Positions 50,169-60,223 of a stretch of 64,000 nucleotides of DNA are shown piece after piece (positions within the stretch are counted from its first letter, which is position 1; each line of letters opens with the position of its first letter). Under the pieces are notes generated by a model. It was not told the DNA's origin and searched no databases. It saw only the letters and a program-made list of their open reading frames with translations. Origin of the DNA: Demequina sp. NBRC 110054 (GTDB lineage Bacteria; Actinomycetota; Actinomycetes; Actinomycetales; Demequinaceae); the NCBI RefSeq assembly GCF_002090115.1, contig NZ_BBRK01000004.1, forward strand, positions 248,001-312,000. Reading direction: 5' to 3'. A program made the position numbers and the translations under genes.

Positions 50169-50963
50169 TCAGCTCCGCGCCTGGAAGACGTATCCCCACT
50201 CGGGCTGTGCGGGAGAGCCTGGCGCAAGGGGCTGCGGCTGATACGCCTGCGAAGGCACCGCGCCTTGGCCCTGCGGGGGTAGCGGCGCGGCGACCTGCTG
50301 CGGGTGAGCCTCGGCGACGGGACCGGAGGACACGGGAGGGGACGGCCGGGAGGGGACCGCGGGACGCGGCGCATGGAAGCGCTGCTCACTGTGGGCATGG
50401 GAGGGGCTCGTCCTCGCCTCCGCGGGCCTCCATCTGTCACGCAGCTCGGGCGGCACGGCGGCATCCGCCGCGGCTCTCGCGGGGAACGCCACGACTGCCT
50501 CAGACCCGTCCTGGTCGCGAGACTCGCGCGCGTCAAGCGCCTTGCGCGCCAGTCGCTTGACCTCGGAGCGGCGGTGCCCCGCGAGCGTGCGCAACGTCGC
50601 CCCGTCGGTCGCGGCGTTGCGCGCGAGGGTCTTGAGGACCTCCTGATCGCGGTCCGTCGCGAGCTCCGCGGCGATGGCGCTCGCGATCCTCGGGCTCGCC
50701 GCAACAGCGCGCCGAACGCCGCGGTCGCCGTCGAAGGCCAGCGTCGCGAGCACTCCCATCGGACAGTCGGGCCTCAGCGCGATGGTCTCCCTGATCCGCG
50801 CGTCGCGATGGGACGCGAACTCCATGAGTCGCGATCGCGCGAGTTCTGCCGAGCCTGCCTCGAGCCAGTCCTGGCTCGGCCCTGAAGCACGGTCGTCGTG
50901 ATCGAGCGCGACGCCGGTGCTGACGACCAGCGCACGCGACCAGGCCCTCTCCTCCTGGGACAC
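50169..50963 (-). CDS. variant leucine-rich repeat protein (LRV-B)
   Basis: A 264-residue protein. Residues 43-145 hold four helical repeats: LMEFASHRDARIRETIAL ending RPDCP, then VLATLAFDGDRGVRRAVAAS, AAELATDRDQEVLKTLARN and LRTLAGHRRSEVKRLARKAL. Residues 150-264 are a Pro/Ala/Gln-rich, probably disordered tail, the reverse of the order in LRV-A. The GTG start has GGGAAGTGAG upstream. Function unknown. The conserved Cys in RPDCP is shared with LRV-C. The next LRV gene begins 169 bp downstream. Confidence 0.78.
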   Translation of the reverse strand: MSQEERAWSRALVVSTGVALDHDDRASGPSQDWLEAGSAELARSRLMEFASHRDARIRETIALRPDCPMGVLATLAFDGDRGVRRAVAASPRIASAIAAELATDRDQEVLKTLARNAATDGATLRTLAGHRRSEVKRLARKALDARESRDQDGSEAVVAFPARAAADAAVPPELRDRWRPAEARTSPSHAHSEQRFHAPRPAVPSRPSPPVSSGPVAEAHPQQVAAPLPPQGQGAVPSQAYQPQPLAPGSPAQPEWGYVFQARS

Positions 50964-51070
50964 GGTTGCTCACTTCCCCTCAGCGGTCCCGCCGGCAGAG
51001 ACGGGATCCTGCGAGGGACGCTAGTGAGCGGCGGTGAACTCGAGGTGACGAGAAGGTGAAGGATCGATGG

Positions 51071-51090
51071 GGTGTGACCTAGGTCACACC
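51071..51090. promoter_or_regulatory. perfect 20-bp palindrome at the LRV-C/LRV-B junction
   Basis: GGTGTGACCTAGGTCACACC is its own reverse complement. It overlaps the last codons of LRV-C and lies 108 bp before the LRV-B start. With no loop it is a better operator than terminator candidate. Confidence 0.55.
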
Positions 51091-51386
51091 GTCCCGAGGC
51101 GTCTGCGCGCCTCCGACCGGATGGCTCCGCGACGGGAATCGGCGAGCATCTGGAGCACGGTCTCGCTCGCCGACGCATTGTGGACGAGCGCCTCGAGAAC
51201 GCCACCGTCTTTGTCCTGGGCCAGCACGAGCATCGTGGCCATCGGGCAGTCCGCGCGTGACGCGACCGCGACCCGGACCGCATCGCTCTTGTGCATCGCG
51301 AGCGTCACCAGGTCCGCGGGGACGGTGCTCGGGTCCTGAGCGCGCGCGAGGTCCTCGCCCTTGGAACGGGCGAACGAGATTGCCAT
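51084..51386 (-). CDS. variant leucine-rich repeat protein, short (LRV-C)
   Basis: A 100-residue protein made almost wholly of three LRV repeats (residues 23-97): DLVTLAMHKSDAVRVAVAS ending RADCP, MLVLAQDKDGGVLEALVHN, and VLQMLADSRRGAIRSEARRRL. The first 20 residues are polar (MAISFARSKGEDLARAQDP). AAGAAGGACCC precedes the ATG. It is the smallest of the four paralogues and may represent the minimal repeat unit of the group. Function is unknown. Confidence 0.75.
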   Translation of the reverse strand: MAISFARSKGEDLARAQDPSTVPADLVTLAMHKSDAVRVAVASRADCPMATMLVLAQDKDGGVLEALVHNASASETVLQMLADSRRGAIRSEARRRLGTV

Positions 51387-51457
51387 GGGTGTCGGGTCCT
51401 TCTTCGAGGCGGCGTCCGGGTTCCGGGCGCCGGGGTGAGTATGTGGTCAGCCGCGCG

Positions 51458-51955
51458 TCAGGGCGACGGCTCGGGAACTGTCATCGACGGTACATCGCCT
51501 TGCGCGGCCGTCGGAACACTGGGTGACGGCGCGGCGGATCCTGAGAGGGCGGGGCCGCCGCCACGCGACTCCCCTGCGCGGATCGCGTCCTCGGCAGCGC
51601 TGCGCACGTCAGACCGTCGGTGCTGCGAGAGCCGCTCGAGCAGCGCCGCCGGCACGCGGGGGTTGCCGGCGAGCGCGATCAGCACTGCACGCTGCTTGTC
51701 GGCGGCGAGCTCCTCAAGGATCGCCTCCGACACGGACGCGTTGCCGGCAAGCGCGAGGCGCACATCGGTCACCGAGTCGTGCACGAGGGTCACGGCCACC
51801 CCGAGGGGAAGGTCAGCGCGCTCCGCGAGGCGCTCCCGCACCACGGGGTTGCGCGACGATGCGAACTCGACGATCTGCTCCCTGTCGAGATCCGCCTCCT
51901 GCACGCGCGTCGCGTCCGCACTCGATCCGGCTGCGTAGTTGAAACCCCTGGCCAT
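51458..51955 (-). CDS. variant leucine-rich repeat protein (LRV-D)
   Basis: A 165-residue protein with four repeats (about residues 25-128): IVEFASSRNPVVRERLAE ending RADLP, VTLVHDSVTDVRLALAGN, LEELAADKQRAVLIALAGN and LERLSQHRRSDVRSAAEDAI. A Pro/Ser-rich tail of about 35 residues follows. GGGAGGG lies 6 nt before the ATG. It is the first LRV gene after map and follows a candidate promoter at 52030-52058. The repeat length and leucine spacing fit the LRV class, whose founder is a nitrogen-fixation protein of Azotobacter, but the Fe-S cysteine cluster of that founder is absent. Confidence 0.8.
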   Translation of the reverse strand: MARGFNYAAGSSADATRVQEADLDREQIVEFASSRNPVVRERLAERADLPLGVAVTLVHDSVTDVRLALAGNASVSEAILEELAADKQRAVLIALAGNPRVPAALLERLSQHRRSDVRSAAEDAIRAGESRGGGPALSGSAAPSPSVPTAAQGDVPSMTVPEPSP

Positions 51956-52029
51956 CGGTGTCCCTCCCGAACGGGGCCGCACTCCGCCACAGGCCACCTC
52001 GCGCGGCGGGGTCCGGCACGTAGTGGACA

Positions 52030-52058
52030 ACCGTACGGCTGTGAGACGCCGACGACAA
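52030..52058 (-). promoter_or_regulatory. candidate promoter of the LRV cluster
   Basis: On the minus strand TTGTCG (52058-52053) and TACGGT (52035-52030) are 17 nt apart, 75 bp before LRV-D. An 8-bp hairpin (52132-52150) at the map stop precedes it, so the LRV genes look like a unit separate from map. Confidence 0.45.
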
Positions 52059-52137
52059 GAGGCTGCGCCACAGGCGTGCGAGCGCAGCGGCTCACAGTCA
52101 ATGGGCACGAGGGGTGAGGCGGGGAGCGAGAGGTCCG

Positions 52138-52947
52138 TCACGGACGGACCGGGATGATCCCGAAAGGCGCGAGGTCTGCCGCACCACCGTCGCTCGAGGT
52201 GAGCACCCAGATGCCATCCTCGTGGACCGCGATGGAGTGCTCCCAGTGCGCGGCGCGCGAGCCGTCGGCGGAGACGACCGTCCAGTCGTCCTCGAGCACG
52301 GCGCTGTCGGGCGTGCCGATCACGAACATCGGCTCGATCGCCACGCACATGCCGGGCTTGACCTTGGGATGGCGGCCACGCGTGCGGTAGTTGAGCACAT
52401 CGGGCGCCTGGTGCATGGCGGTGCCGATGCCATGGCCGACGTACCCCTCGATCGGGTGCACTCCGGCGTCGATGGCAACGTCCTCGATCGCGGCGGAGAC
52501 CTCATCCAGGCGCGTGGCGGTAGCGAGCGCGGCGATCCCCGCCCACAGCGCCTTGCGCGTCGCGGCGATCAGGGCCGCATCCTGGTCGGCCGCGGGCTTC
52601 CCCACCGAGAAGCTCAGCGCCGAATCGCCGTGCCAGCCATCGATGATCGCGCCGCAGTCGATCGAGACCAGATCGCCCTCCTCGAGCACCCGGTCCCCCG
52701 GGATGCCGTGGACCACCTCGTCGTTGACGGACACGCAGCTCGACGCGGGGAACCCGTAGTAGCCCAGGAAGTTCGACGTCGCACCGCCCGCCGCGATCGC
52801 GGCAGCGGCGGCGGCGTCGACGTCACGGGTGCGAGCACCCGGCACGGCCGCGGCCTTCGCCGCGGCAAGGGCCGACTCGACCACGAGACCCGCACGCGCC
52901 ATGACGCGCATCTGCTCGCGCGTCTTGTACTCGATCTTGTCGGCCAT
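52138..52947 (-). CDS. map: methionine aminopeptidase, type I
   Basis: A 269-residue MetAP removing the initiator methionine. The five metal ligands can be placed in SIDCGAIIDGWHGDSA (two Asp), GYVGHGIG (His), and IEPMF and HWEHS (Glu regions). The start MADKIEYKTREQMRVMARAG is typical of actinobacterial MetAP of the spc operon. It lies 24 bp after adk. Confidence 0.95.
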   Translation of the reverse strand: MADKIEYKTREQMRVMARAGLVVESALAAAKAAAVPGARTRDVDAAAAAAIAAGGATSNFLGYYGFPASSCVSVNDEVVHGIPGDRVLEEGDLVSIDCGAIIDGWHGDSALSFSVGKPAADQDAALIAATRKALWAGIAALATATRLDEVSAAIEDVAIDAGVHPIEGYVGHGIGTAMHQAPDVLNYRTRGRHPKVKPGMCVAIEPMFVIGTPDSAVLEDDWTVVSADGSRAAHWEHSIAVHEDGIWVLTSSDGGAADLAPFGIIPVRP

Positions 52948-52971
52948 GCGTGCAGGTGGGACTCGGGCGGC

Positions 52972-53537
52972 TCAGTGAGCCTCGACGGCGCCCACGATGC
53001 GCGAGGTCACCTCGGCGACCTCGCCGATACCGTCCACCTGCACGAGCAGGCCGCGGCCCGCGTAGAACGCGGTCAGCGGAGCGGTCGACGTCGCGTAGAC
53101 CTCGAGGCGCTTGCGGATGACGGGCTCGGTATCGTCGGCGCGGCCCTCGATCTCGGCACGCTTCAGCAGGCGCTCGATCACGAGCTCCGCGTCGGCGGTG
53201 ATCTCGATCGCGGAGTCGAGCTCCACCCCGAGGTCGGACAGCATCGAGTCGAGCTCGACCGCCTGATCGGGGTTGCGAGGGTAGCCGTCGAGCAGGAAGC
53301 CGTTCGCCACGTCGTCCTGCGCGAGGCGGTCCCTCACCATCGCGTTGGTGATCTCGTCGGGGACGAGCGCACCGGCGTTCATGTACTCCTGCGCCTTGCG
53401 GCCGAGCTCGGTCTGACCCTTCACGTTCGCACGGAAGATGTCGCCGGTGGAGATCGCGGGGATCTGCCACTGCTCGGCCAGGCGCGCCGCCTGGGTGCCC
53501 TTGCCTGCTCCGGGAGGACCGAGAAGCACTGCACGCA

Positions 53538-53538
<1 letters not shown>
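52972..53538 (-). CDS. adk: adenylate kinase
   Basis: A 188-residue short-form adenylate kinase. The P-loop GPPGAGKGT is at 7-15, the AMP site region STGDIFRAN and the DGYPRNPDQA motif follow. The lid insert of about 30 residues found in Escherichia coli is missing, as usual in actinobacteria. The ATG shares one base with the secY stop (TGATG). Confidence 0.96.
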
Positions 53539-54833
<1,295 letters not shown>

Positions 54834-54917
54834 TTGTCCTCCGTTGGGTGACGTCAGATGCAAGGGGTCAGGGCACGGCGCGGGCCCGCTTCACGTGGAG
54901 CGGGCCCGCGCACGAGT

Positions 54918-55565
54918 CTAGCCCTGGGCGACCGAGCCGCCGGCGGCCTCGATCTTGGCCTTCGCGGACTCGGAGACCTTGTCCGCGTCCACCAGCGTCA
55001 CCTTGACGGCGATGTCGCCGTTGCCCAGCACCTTGACGGGCTGGTTCTTGCGGACTGCACCCTTGGCGACGAGGTCAGCCTTGCTGACGTCTCCACCCTT
55101 GGGGAACAGCTCCGCGATCTGCGACACGTTCACGACCTGGTAGGTGATCTTGAACGGGCTCTTGAAGCCACGCAGCTTCGGGATGCGCATGTGGAGCGGG
55201 GTCTGGCCGCCCTCGAACGCCTCGGGAACCTGGTAACGGGCACCCGTTCCCTTGGTTCCACGACCCGCGGTCTTACCCTTGGACGCCTCACCACGACCCA
55301 CACGGGTCTTCTTGGTGTGCGAGCCCTCAGCGGGACGCAGGTGGTGCATCTTCAGCGTCGAGACCTTCTCGGTCTTCTCAGCCTTGGGAGCCTCAGCCTT
55401 GGCCGCGGTCGCCTTCTTGGCGGCAGGCTTCTTGGCAGCCGTCGCCTTGGCGGTCGTGGACTTGGCCGCGGTCGCCTTCTCGGCAGCAGGCTTCTTCGCA
55501 GCCGGCTTCTTGGCGGCAGGCTTCTTGGCGGGAGCCTTCTTAGGCTCCGACGTCTCGTCAGCCAT
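54918..55565 (-). CDS. rplO: 50S ribosomal protein L15 with N-terminal Lys/Ala-rich extension
   Basis: A 215-residue L15. The canonical protein begins near residue 72 ([22 protein letters not shown]) and is complete to the end. Before it lies a region of about 65 residues of repeated PAKKPAAKK and ATAAK units, like the tails of histone H1 or actinobacterial HupB. It is clearly in frame, with the start overlapping the rpmD stop by one base (TGATG), and no good internal start precedes the L15 core. The extension could bind rRNA or DNA. L15 normally has about 150 residues. Confidence 0.95.
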   Translation of the reverse strand: MADETSEPKKAPAKKPAAKKPAAKKPAAEKATAAKSTTAKATAAKKPAAKKATAAKAEAPKAEKTEKVSTLKMHHLRPAEGSHTKKTRVGRGEASKGKTAGRGTKGTGARYQVPEAFEGGQTPLHMRIPKLRGFKSPFKITYQVVNVSQIAELFPKGGDVSKADLVAKGAVRKNQPVKVLGNGDIAVKVTLVDADKVSESAKAKIEAAGGSVAQG

Positions 55566-55747
55566 CACTCAACCTCCTCGACGGCGACCAGGTGGTCGAC
55601 CGCCTTGACCATCCCGCGGATCTCGGGACGGTCCTCCTTCACGACGATGTCGCCGATGCGCTTGAGACCGAGCGAACGCATGGTCTCGCGGTGCTGCGGC
55701 TTGACACCGATCGTGGACTTCTTCTGAACGACCTTCAGGCGTGCCAT
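55565..55747 (-). CDS. rpmD: 50S ribosomal protein L30
   Basis: A 60-residue L30 ([20 protein letters not shown] start, [11 protein letters not shown] middle). It overlaps rpsE and rplO by one base at each end, so translation is continuous across the three genes. Confidence 0.96.
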   Translation of the reverse strand: MARLKVVQKKSTIGVKPQHRETMRSLGLKRIGDIVVKEDRPEIRGMVKAVDHLVAVEEVE

Positions 55748-56316
55748 CAGTGCGCCACCCCCGCTGCCTGAGCGCGGAGCATCGCGGCCGGGGCCACGTC
55801 CTCCACGGACTTGCCGCGACGAGCCGCGACGGCCTCGGGGCGCTCGAGGCGCTTGAGGGCGTCGACGGTCGCGTGGACGATGTTGATGGCGTTCGACGAG
55901 CCGAGCGACTTGCTCAGGACGTCGTGGATGCCAGCGCACTCGAGGACGGCGCGCACCGGACCACCGGCGATCACACCGGTACCCGGCGAGGCGGGACGAA
56001 GGAACACCACGCCCGCGGCGGCCTCACCCTGCACGACGTGCGGGATGGTGCCCTGGATGCGGGGGACGCGGAAGAAGTTGCGCTTGGCCTCCTCGACACC
56101 CTTCGAGATCGCGGCCGGCACCTCCTTCGCCTTGCCGTAGCCGATGCCGACGTTGCCCTCGCCGTCACCCACGACGACGAGCGCCGTGAAGCTGAAGCGA
56201 CGGCCGCCCTTGACGACCTTGGACACGCGGTTGATCGTGACGACGCGCTCGAGGAACTTGTTGTCCGGCTCGCTGTCGCGGCGGTTGCTGCGACGGCCGT
56301 TGTTGTTCTCAGCCAT
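55747..56316 (-). CDS. rpsE: 30S ribosomal protein S5
   Basis: A 189-residue S5. An Asn/Arg-rich N-terminus ([14 protein letters not shown]) precedes the RNA-binding domain [21 protein letters not shown] (about residues 23-43), then [15 protein letters not shown] and [15 protein letters not shown]. rplR lies 24 bp upstream. Confidence 0.97.
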   Translation of the reverse strand: MAENNNGRRSNRRDSEPDNKFLERVVTINRVSKVVKGGRRFSFTALVVVGDGEGNVGIGYGKAKEVPAAISKGVEEAKRNFFRVPRIQGTIPHVVQGEAAAGVVFLRPASPGTGVIAGGPVRAVLECAGIHDVLSKSLGSSNAINIVHATVDALKRLERPEAVAARRGKSVEDVAPAAMLRAQAAGVAH

Positions 56317-56340
56317 ATCTCTTTCCTAACCGGTCCGGCC

Positions 56341-56712
56341 CTAGAGGGCCAGGCCGCCCTCTCGGGCGCCGTCGGCCACCGCTGCGACGCGGCCGTGGTA
56401 CTTGTTGCCGCCACGGTCGAACACGACAGCCTCGATGCCGGCAGCCTTGGCGCGCTCGGCCACGAGCTCGCCGACCTTCGACGCCTTGGCGGTCTTGTCG
56501 CCGTCCAGCTTGCGGACGTCGGCCTCCATGGTCGAGGCGGACGCGAGCGTCTTGCCGACGGTGTCGTCCACGACCTGCGCGAACATGTGACGCGACGAGC
56601 GGGTCACGACCAGGCGCGGACGCGCCGTGGTGCCCGAGATCTTCTTGCGCAGGCGGAAGTGACGACGCTTGCGCGCGATCGCCTTGCCCTTGCCCTGAAC
56701 AGTGATACCCAT
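56341..56712 (-). CDS. rplR: 50S ribosomal protein L18
   Basis: A 123-residue L18, the 5S rRNA-binding protein. [35 protein letters not shown] and [19 protein letters not shown] are standard. The start is 3 bp after the rplF stop. Confidence 0.97.
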   Translation of the reverse strand: MGITVQGKGKAIARKRRHFRLRKKISGTTARPRLVVTRSSRHMFAQVVDDTVGKTLASASTMEADVRKLDGDKTAKASKVGELVAERAKAAGIEAVVFDRGGNKYHGRVAAVADGAREGGLAL

Positions 56713-56715
56713 GGC

Positions 56716-57252
56716 TTACTTACCCGTCTTTCCGGCCTTGCGACGGACCTGCTCGCCCGCGTAGCGCACACCCTTGCCCTTGTAGGGCTCCGGCTTGCGG
56801 ATCTTGCGGATGTTCGCGGCGACCTCGCCGACCTGCTGCTTGCTGATGCCCGCGACCGAGAACTTGGTCGGGGACTCCACGGCGAACGTGATGCCCTCAG
56901 GCGGGTTCACGACGACGGGGTGCGAGAAGCCGAGGGCGAACTCGAGGTCCTTGCCCTTGAGCGCGACGCGGTAACCCGTGCCGACGATCTCGAGCTTCTT
57001 CTCGTAGCCCTCGGTCACGCCCTGAACCATGTTGGCGATGAGCGTGCGGGTCAGGCCGTGCAGCGACTTCGAGACACGCTCGTCGTCGGGACGGCTGACC
57101 TCGATGCCGTCAGCGCCCTGCGCGACGGTGATGGGTGCAGCGACGTTCAGGTCGAGCGTGCCCTTGGGGCCCTTGACCGTGACAGCGGCGCCGTCGATGG
57201 TGATGTCCACTCCGGCGGGAACCGGAACGGGGTACTTGCCGATACGCGACAT
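56716..57252 (-). CDS. rplF: 50S ribosomal protein L6
   Basis: A 178-residue L6 starting [20 protein letters not shown], with [20 protein letters not shown] and the C-terminal [20 protein letters not shown]. It lies 21 bp after rpsH. Confidence 0.97.
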   Translation of the reverse strand: MSRIGKYPVPVPAGVDITIDGAAVTVKGPKGTLDLNVAAPITVAQGADGIEVSRPDDERVSKSLHGLTRTLIANMVQGVTEGYEKKLEIVGTGYRVALKGKDLEFALGFSHPVVVNPPEGITFAVESPTKFSVAGISKQQVGEVAANIRKIRKPEPYKGKGVRYAGEQVRRKAGKTGK

Positions 57253-57273
57253 AGCTTCAGCTCTCCTTTCCGG

Positions 57274-57672
57274 TTACCAGACGTAGGCGACGACCTCGCC
57301 GCCGACGCCCTTCTTCTCGGCCTCGCGGTCGGTCAGCAGACCGGAGGAGGTGGACAGGATCGCGACGCCGAGCCCGCCGAGGACCTTCGGCAGGTTGGTG
57401 GACTTCGCGTACACGCGGAGGCCCGGCTTCGAGATGCGGCGCACGCCGGCGAGTGCACGCTCGCGGCCGTTGCCGTACTTGAGGGTCAGGGTCAGCGTCT
57501 TGCCGACCTCGGCGTCCTCGACGGCGGAGCCGGCGATGTAGCCCTCGGCCTCGAGGATCTTGGCGATGTTCGCCTTGAGCTTCGAGTGCGGCATCGACAC
57601 GGTGTCGTGGTACGCCGTGTTCGCGTTGCGCAGACGCGTCAGCATGTCTGCGATGGGGTCAGTCATAGTCAT
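57274..57672 (-). CDS. rpsH: 30S ribosomal protein S8
   Basis: A 132-residue S8. ATG 57672 gives the family start [18 protein letters not shown]. An upstream frame adds non-conserved residues. The C-terminal [20 protein letters not shown] is typical. GAGGAAG lies upstream of the start. Confidence 0.96.
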   Translation of the reverse strand: MTMTDPIADMLTRLRNANTAYHDTVSMPHSKLKANIAKILEAEGYIAGSAVEDAEVGKTLTLTLKYGNGRERALAGVRRISKPGLRVYAKSTNLPKVLGGLGVAILSTSSGLLTDREAEKKGVGGEVVAYVW

Positions 57673-57732
57673 GAGTGAATCACTCTTCCTCGCCGTGGTT
57701 TCCGTGGTTTCCACGGACCTGCGACGTAGTAG

Positions 57733-57918
57733 TTACCAGCTGCTCTTGGTGATACCCGGCAGCTCGCCCGCGTGCGCCATCTCACGGAAGCACACGCGGC
57801 ACAGGCCGAACTTGCGGTACACCGAGTGCGGACGACCGCACTTCTGGCACCGGGTGTAGGCGCGGACGGCGAACTTCTGCTTGCCGGCCGCCTTGTTCTT
57901 CAGCGCGGTCTTAGCCAT
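57733..57918 (-). CDS. rpsN: 30S ribosomal protein S14, zinc-binding type
   Basis: A 61-residue type Z S14 with the zinc ribbon [20 protein letters not shown] (two CxxC pairs), ending GITKSSW. Some actinobacteria also keep a zinc-free S14 elsewhere that replaces it under zinc shortage. The start is 2 bp after the rplE stop. Confidence 0.97.
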   Translation of the reverse strand: MAKTALKNKAAGKQKFAVRAYTRCQKCGRPHSVYRKFGLCRVCFREMAHAGELPGITKSSW

Positions 57919-57920
57919 GC

Positions 57921-58484
57921 TTACTTCTCCTTGAACGGGAAGCCCAGCTGCTTCAGCAGCGAGCGGCCCTCGGCGTCGGTCGACGCGGTGGTCACCACAG
58001 TGATGTCCATGCCGCGCACGCGGTCGATCTTGTCCTGGTCGATCTCGTGGAACATCGACTGCTCCGTGAGACCGAAGGTGTAGTTGCCGTTGCCGTCGAA
58101 CTGCTTCGGGCTCAGGCCACGGAAGTCGCGGATACGGGGAAGCGCGATCGAGATGAGGCGGTCGAGGAACTCCCACATGCGGTCGCCGCGCAGCGTGACG
58201 TGCGCGCCGATCTCCTGGCCCTCACGCAGCTTGAACTGCGCGATGGACTTGCGGGCCTTGGTGACCTGCGGCTTCTGGCCGGTGATCGCGGTGAGATCCG
58301 CGATCGCGCCGGCGATGAGCTTCGAGTCCTTCGCGGCCTCGCCCACACCCATGTTCACGACGACCTTGGTGAGGCCGGGAACCTGGTTGATGTTCTCGTA
58401 GCCGAACTCCTCGCGGAGGGCCGCGATGATGTCACCGCGGTACTTCTCCTTGAGACGCGGCAGCGTGGTGGTCGACTCGGCCAT
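57921..58484 (-). CDS. rplE: 50S ribosomal protein L5
   Basis: A 187-residue L5, binding 5S r[33 protein letters not shown] and [17 protein letters not shown] are typical. Its ATG shares one base with the rplX stop. Confidence 0.97.
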   Translation of the reverse strand: MAESTTTLPRLKEKYRGDIIAALREEFGYENINQVPGLTKVVVNMGVGEAAKDSKLIAGAIADLTAITGQKPQVTKARKSIAQFKLREGQEIGAHVTLRGDRMWEFLDRLISIALPRIRDFRGLSPKQFDGNGNYTFGLTEQSMFHEIDQDKIDRVRGMDITVVTTASTDAEGRSLLKQLGFPFKEK

Positions 58485-58822
58485 CAGACGTCCTTCCCCG
58501 AACGCTTGGCGACGCGCACACGAACCTCACGCGTCACGCCGTCACGCTCGACCTCTTCCGTGCGGAAGCCCACACGAGTGCCCTGCTTGGTCTCCGGGTC
58601 CACGAGCATCACGTTCGAGATGTGGATCGGAGCCTCGACGGTCACGAGACCGCCCTGCTGGTTGTCGCGACGGGTGCCCGGCTTGATGTGCTTGGTGACA
58701 CGCTGGACGCCCTCGACGACCACGCGGTCGGTCTCGGTGTGGACCTCGAGCACGCGGCCCTGCTGGCCACGGTCGCGTCCGGCGATGACGACCACGAGGT
58801 CGCCCTTCTTGATCTTCGCCAT
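58484..58822 (-). CDS. rplX: 50S ribosomal protein L24
   Basis: A 112-residue L24 starting [20 protein letters not shown], the KOW motif, with VNRVTKH-like [20 protein letters not shown]. It overlaps rplN by one base. Confidence 0.97.
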   Translation of the reverse strand: MAKIKKGDLVVVIAGRDRGQQGRVLEVHTETDRVVVEGVQRVTKHIKPGTRRDNQQGGLVTVEAPIHISNVMLVDPETKQGTRVGFRTEEVERDGVTREVRVRVAKRSGKDV

Positions 58823-59196
58823 CAGATGACCTCCGGTGCCAGCGAGATGATCTTCATGAACTTCTTGTCGCGCAGCTCGCGACCGACGGGCCCGAAGATA
58901 CGGGTACCGCGCGGGTCGGTGCTGTCGCTGCCCTTGAGGATCACTGCAGCGTTCTCATCGAACTTGATGTACGAGCCGTCCGGGCGACGGCGCTCCTTGG
59001 CGGTGCGCACGACGACCGCCTTCACGACGTCGCCCTTCTTGACGTTGCCGCCAGGGATCGCGTCCTTGACGGTGGCGACGATGACGTCGCCAATGCCGGC
59101 GTAGCGACGCTGGGAGCCACCGAGCACGCGGATGCAGAGGACTTCCTTCGCACCCGTGTTGTCGGCGACGCGCAGTCGCGACTCCTGCTGAATCAT
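58822..59196 (-). CDS. rplN: 50S ribosomal protein L14
   Basis: A 124-residue L14 starting [20 protein letters not shown], with [22 protein letters not shown] (about residues 54-75) and [20 protein letters not shown]. The 61-bp gap to rpsQ contains no evident promoter. Confidence 0.97.
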   Translation of the reverse strand: MIQQESRLRVADNTGAKEVLCIRVLGGSQRRYAGIGDVIVATVKDAIPGGNVKKGDVVKAVVVRTAKERRRPDGSYIKFDENAAVILKGSDSTDPRGTRIFGPVGRELRDKKFMKIISLAPEVI

Positions 59197-59257
59197 GTCT
59201 GTCTCCTGTCGTCTGGTTCTCGCGGCGATTCAGGCCACGAGCCTGGTCGAACCTTCG

Positions 59258-59545
59258 TTACTTGGCCTTCTCGACGATCTCGACCAGGCGCCACCGCTTG
59301 GAAGCGGACAGCGGACGGGTCTCCATCACGACGACGAGGTCGCCGACACCGGCGGTGTTGGCCTCGTCGTGGGCCTTGATCTTGCTGGTACGACGCATCA
59401 CCTTGCCGTAGAGGGGGTGCTTGACGCGGTCCTCCACCTCGACGGTGATCGTCTTGTTCATCTTGTCCGACACCACGTAGCCGCGGCGCGTCTTGCGGTC
59501 GGCACGCTCAGCGGCAGTGGCCGTCGTCTCATTCTTGCTAGACAT
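59258..59545 (-). CDS. rpsQ: 30S ribosomal protein S17
   Basis: A 95-residue S17. After a short polar N-terminus ([16 protein letters not shown]) come [20 protein letters not shown] and [20 protein letters not shown]. Confidence 0.96.
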   Translation of the reverse strand: MSSKNETTATAAERADRKTRRGYVVSDKMNKTITVEVEDRVKHPLYGKVMRRTSKIKAHDEANTAGVGDLVVVMETRPLSASKRWRLVEIVEKAK

Positions 59546-59562
59546 GGTCTTCTACCTTCGCC

Positions 59563-59802
59563 TTACTGCTTCGCCGTAGGGGCGGTGCGGATGCCGAGCT
59601 CGCGCTCGCGCAGGATGGTGTAGATGCGGGCGATGTCGCGCTTCACTGCCTTGAGGCGGCCGTGGTTCTCCAGCTGGCCGGTGGCCGACTGGAAACGCAG
59701 GTTGAAGAGCTCAGCCTTGGCCTTCTTGAGCTCCTCCACGAGGCGCTCGTCCTCCATGGCGTCCAGCTCGGCGGGCAGCAGGCCCTTGGTACCGATAGCC
59801 AT
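59563..59802 (-). CDS. rpmC: 50S ribosomal protein L29
   Basis: A 79-residue L29: [40 protein letters not shown] and [19 protein letters not shown]. Its ATG shares one base with the rplP stop. Confidence 0.96.
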   Translation of the reverse strand: MAIGTKGLLPAELDAMEDERLVEELKKAKAELFNLRFQSATGQLENHGRLKAVKRDIARIYTILRERELGIRTAPTAKQ

Positions 59803-60221
59803 CAGATGTCACCACCCTCACGGGAAACGAAACGGGTCTTCATCGGCAGCTTGTGCTGCGCACGACGCATGGCCTCACGGGCCAGCTCCTCCGGAACACC
59901 GGCGAGCTCGAACAGGACGCGGCCGGGCTTCACGTTGGAGACCCACCACTCGGGCGAGCCCTTACCGGAGCCCATGCGGACCTCGGCAGGCTTCTTGGTC
60001 AGCGGACGGTCGGGGTAGATGTTGATCCACACCTTTCCACCACGCTTGATGTGACGCGTCATCGCGATACGGGCCGCCTCGATCTGGCGGTTGGTGACGT
60101 AGGCGGGCTCGAGAGCCTGGATGCCGTAGTCGCCGAACGACACCTCGGTGCCGCCCGTCGCAGCGCCCGAGCGACCCGGGTGGTGCTGCTTGCGGTACTT
60201 GACTCGACGGGGAATAAGCAT
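59802..60221 (-). CDS. rplP: 50S ribosomal protein L16
   Basis: A 139-residue L16 starting [19 protein letters not shown], with [20 protein letters not shown] and the rRNA-contacting [18 protein letters not shown]. It lies 2 bp after rpsC. Confidence 0.97.
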   Translation of the reverse strand: MLIPRRVKYRKQHHPGRSGAATGGTEVSFGDYGIQALEPAYVTNRQIEAARIAMTRHIKRGGKVWINIYPDRPLTKKPAEVRMGSGKGSPEWWVSNVKPGRVLFELAGVPEELAREAMRRAQHKLPMKTRFVSREGGDI

Positions 60222-60223
60222 TC

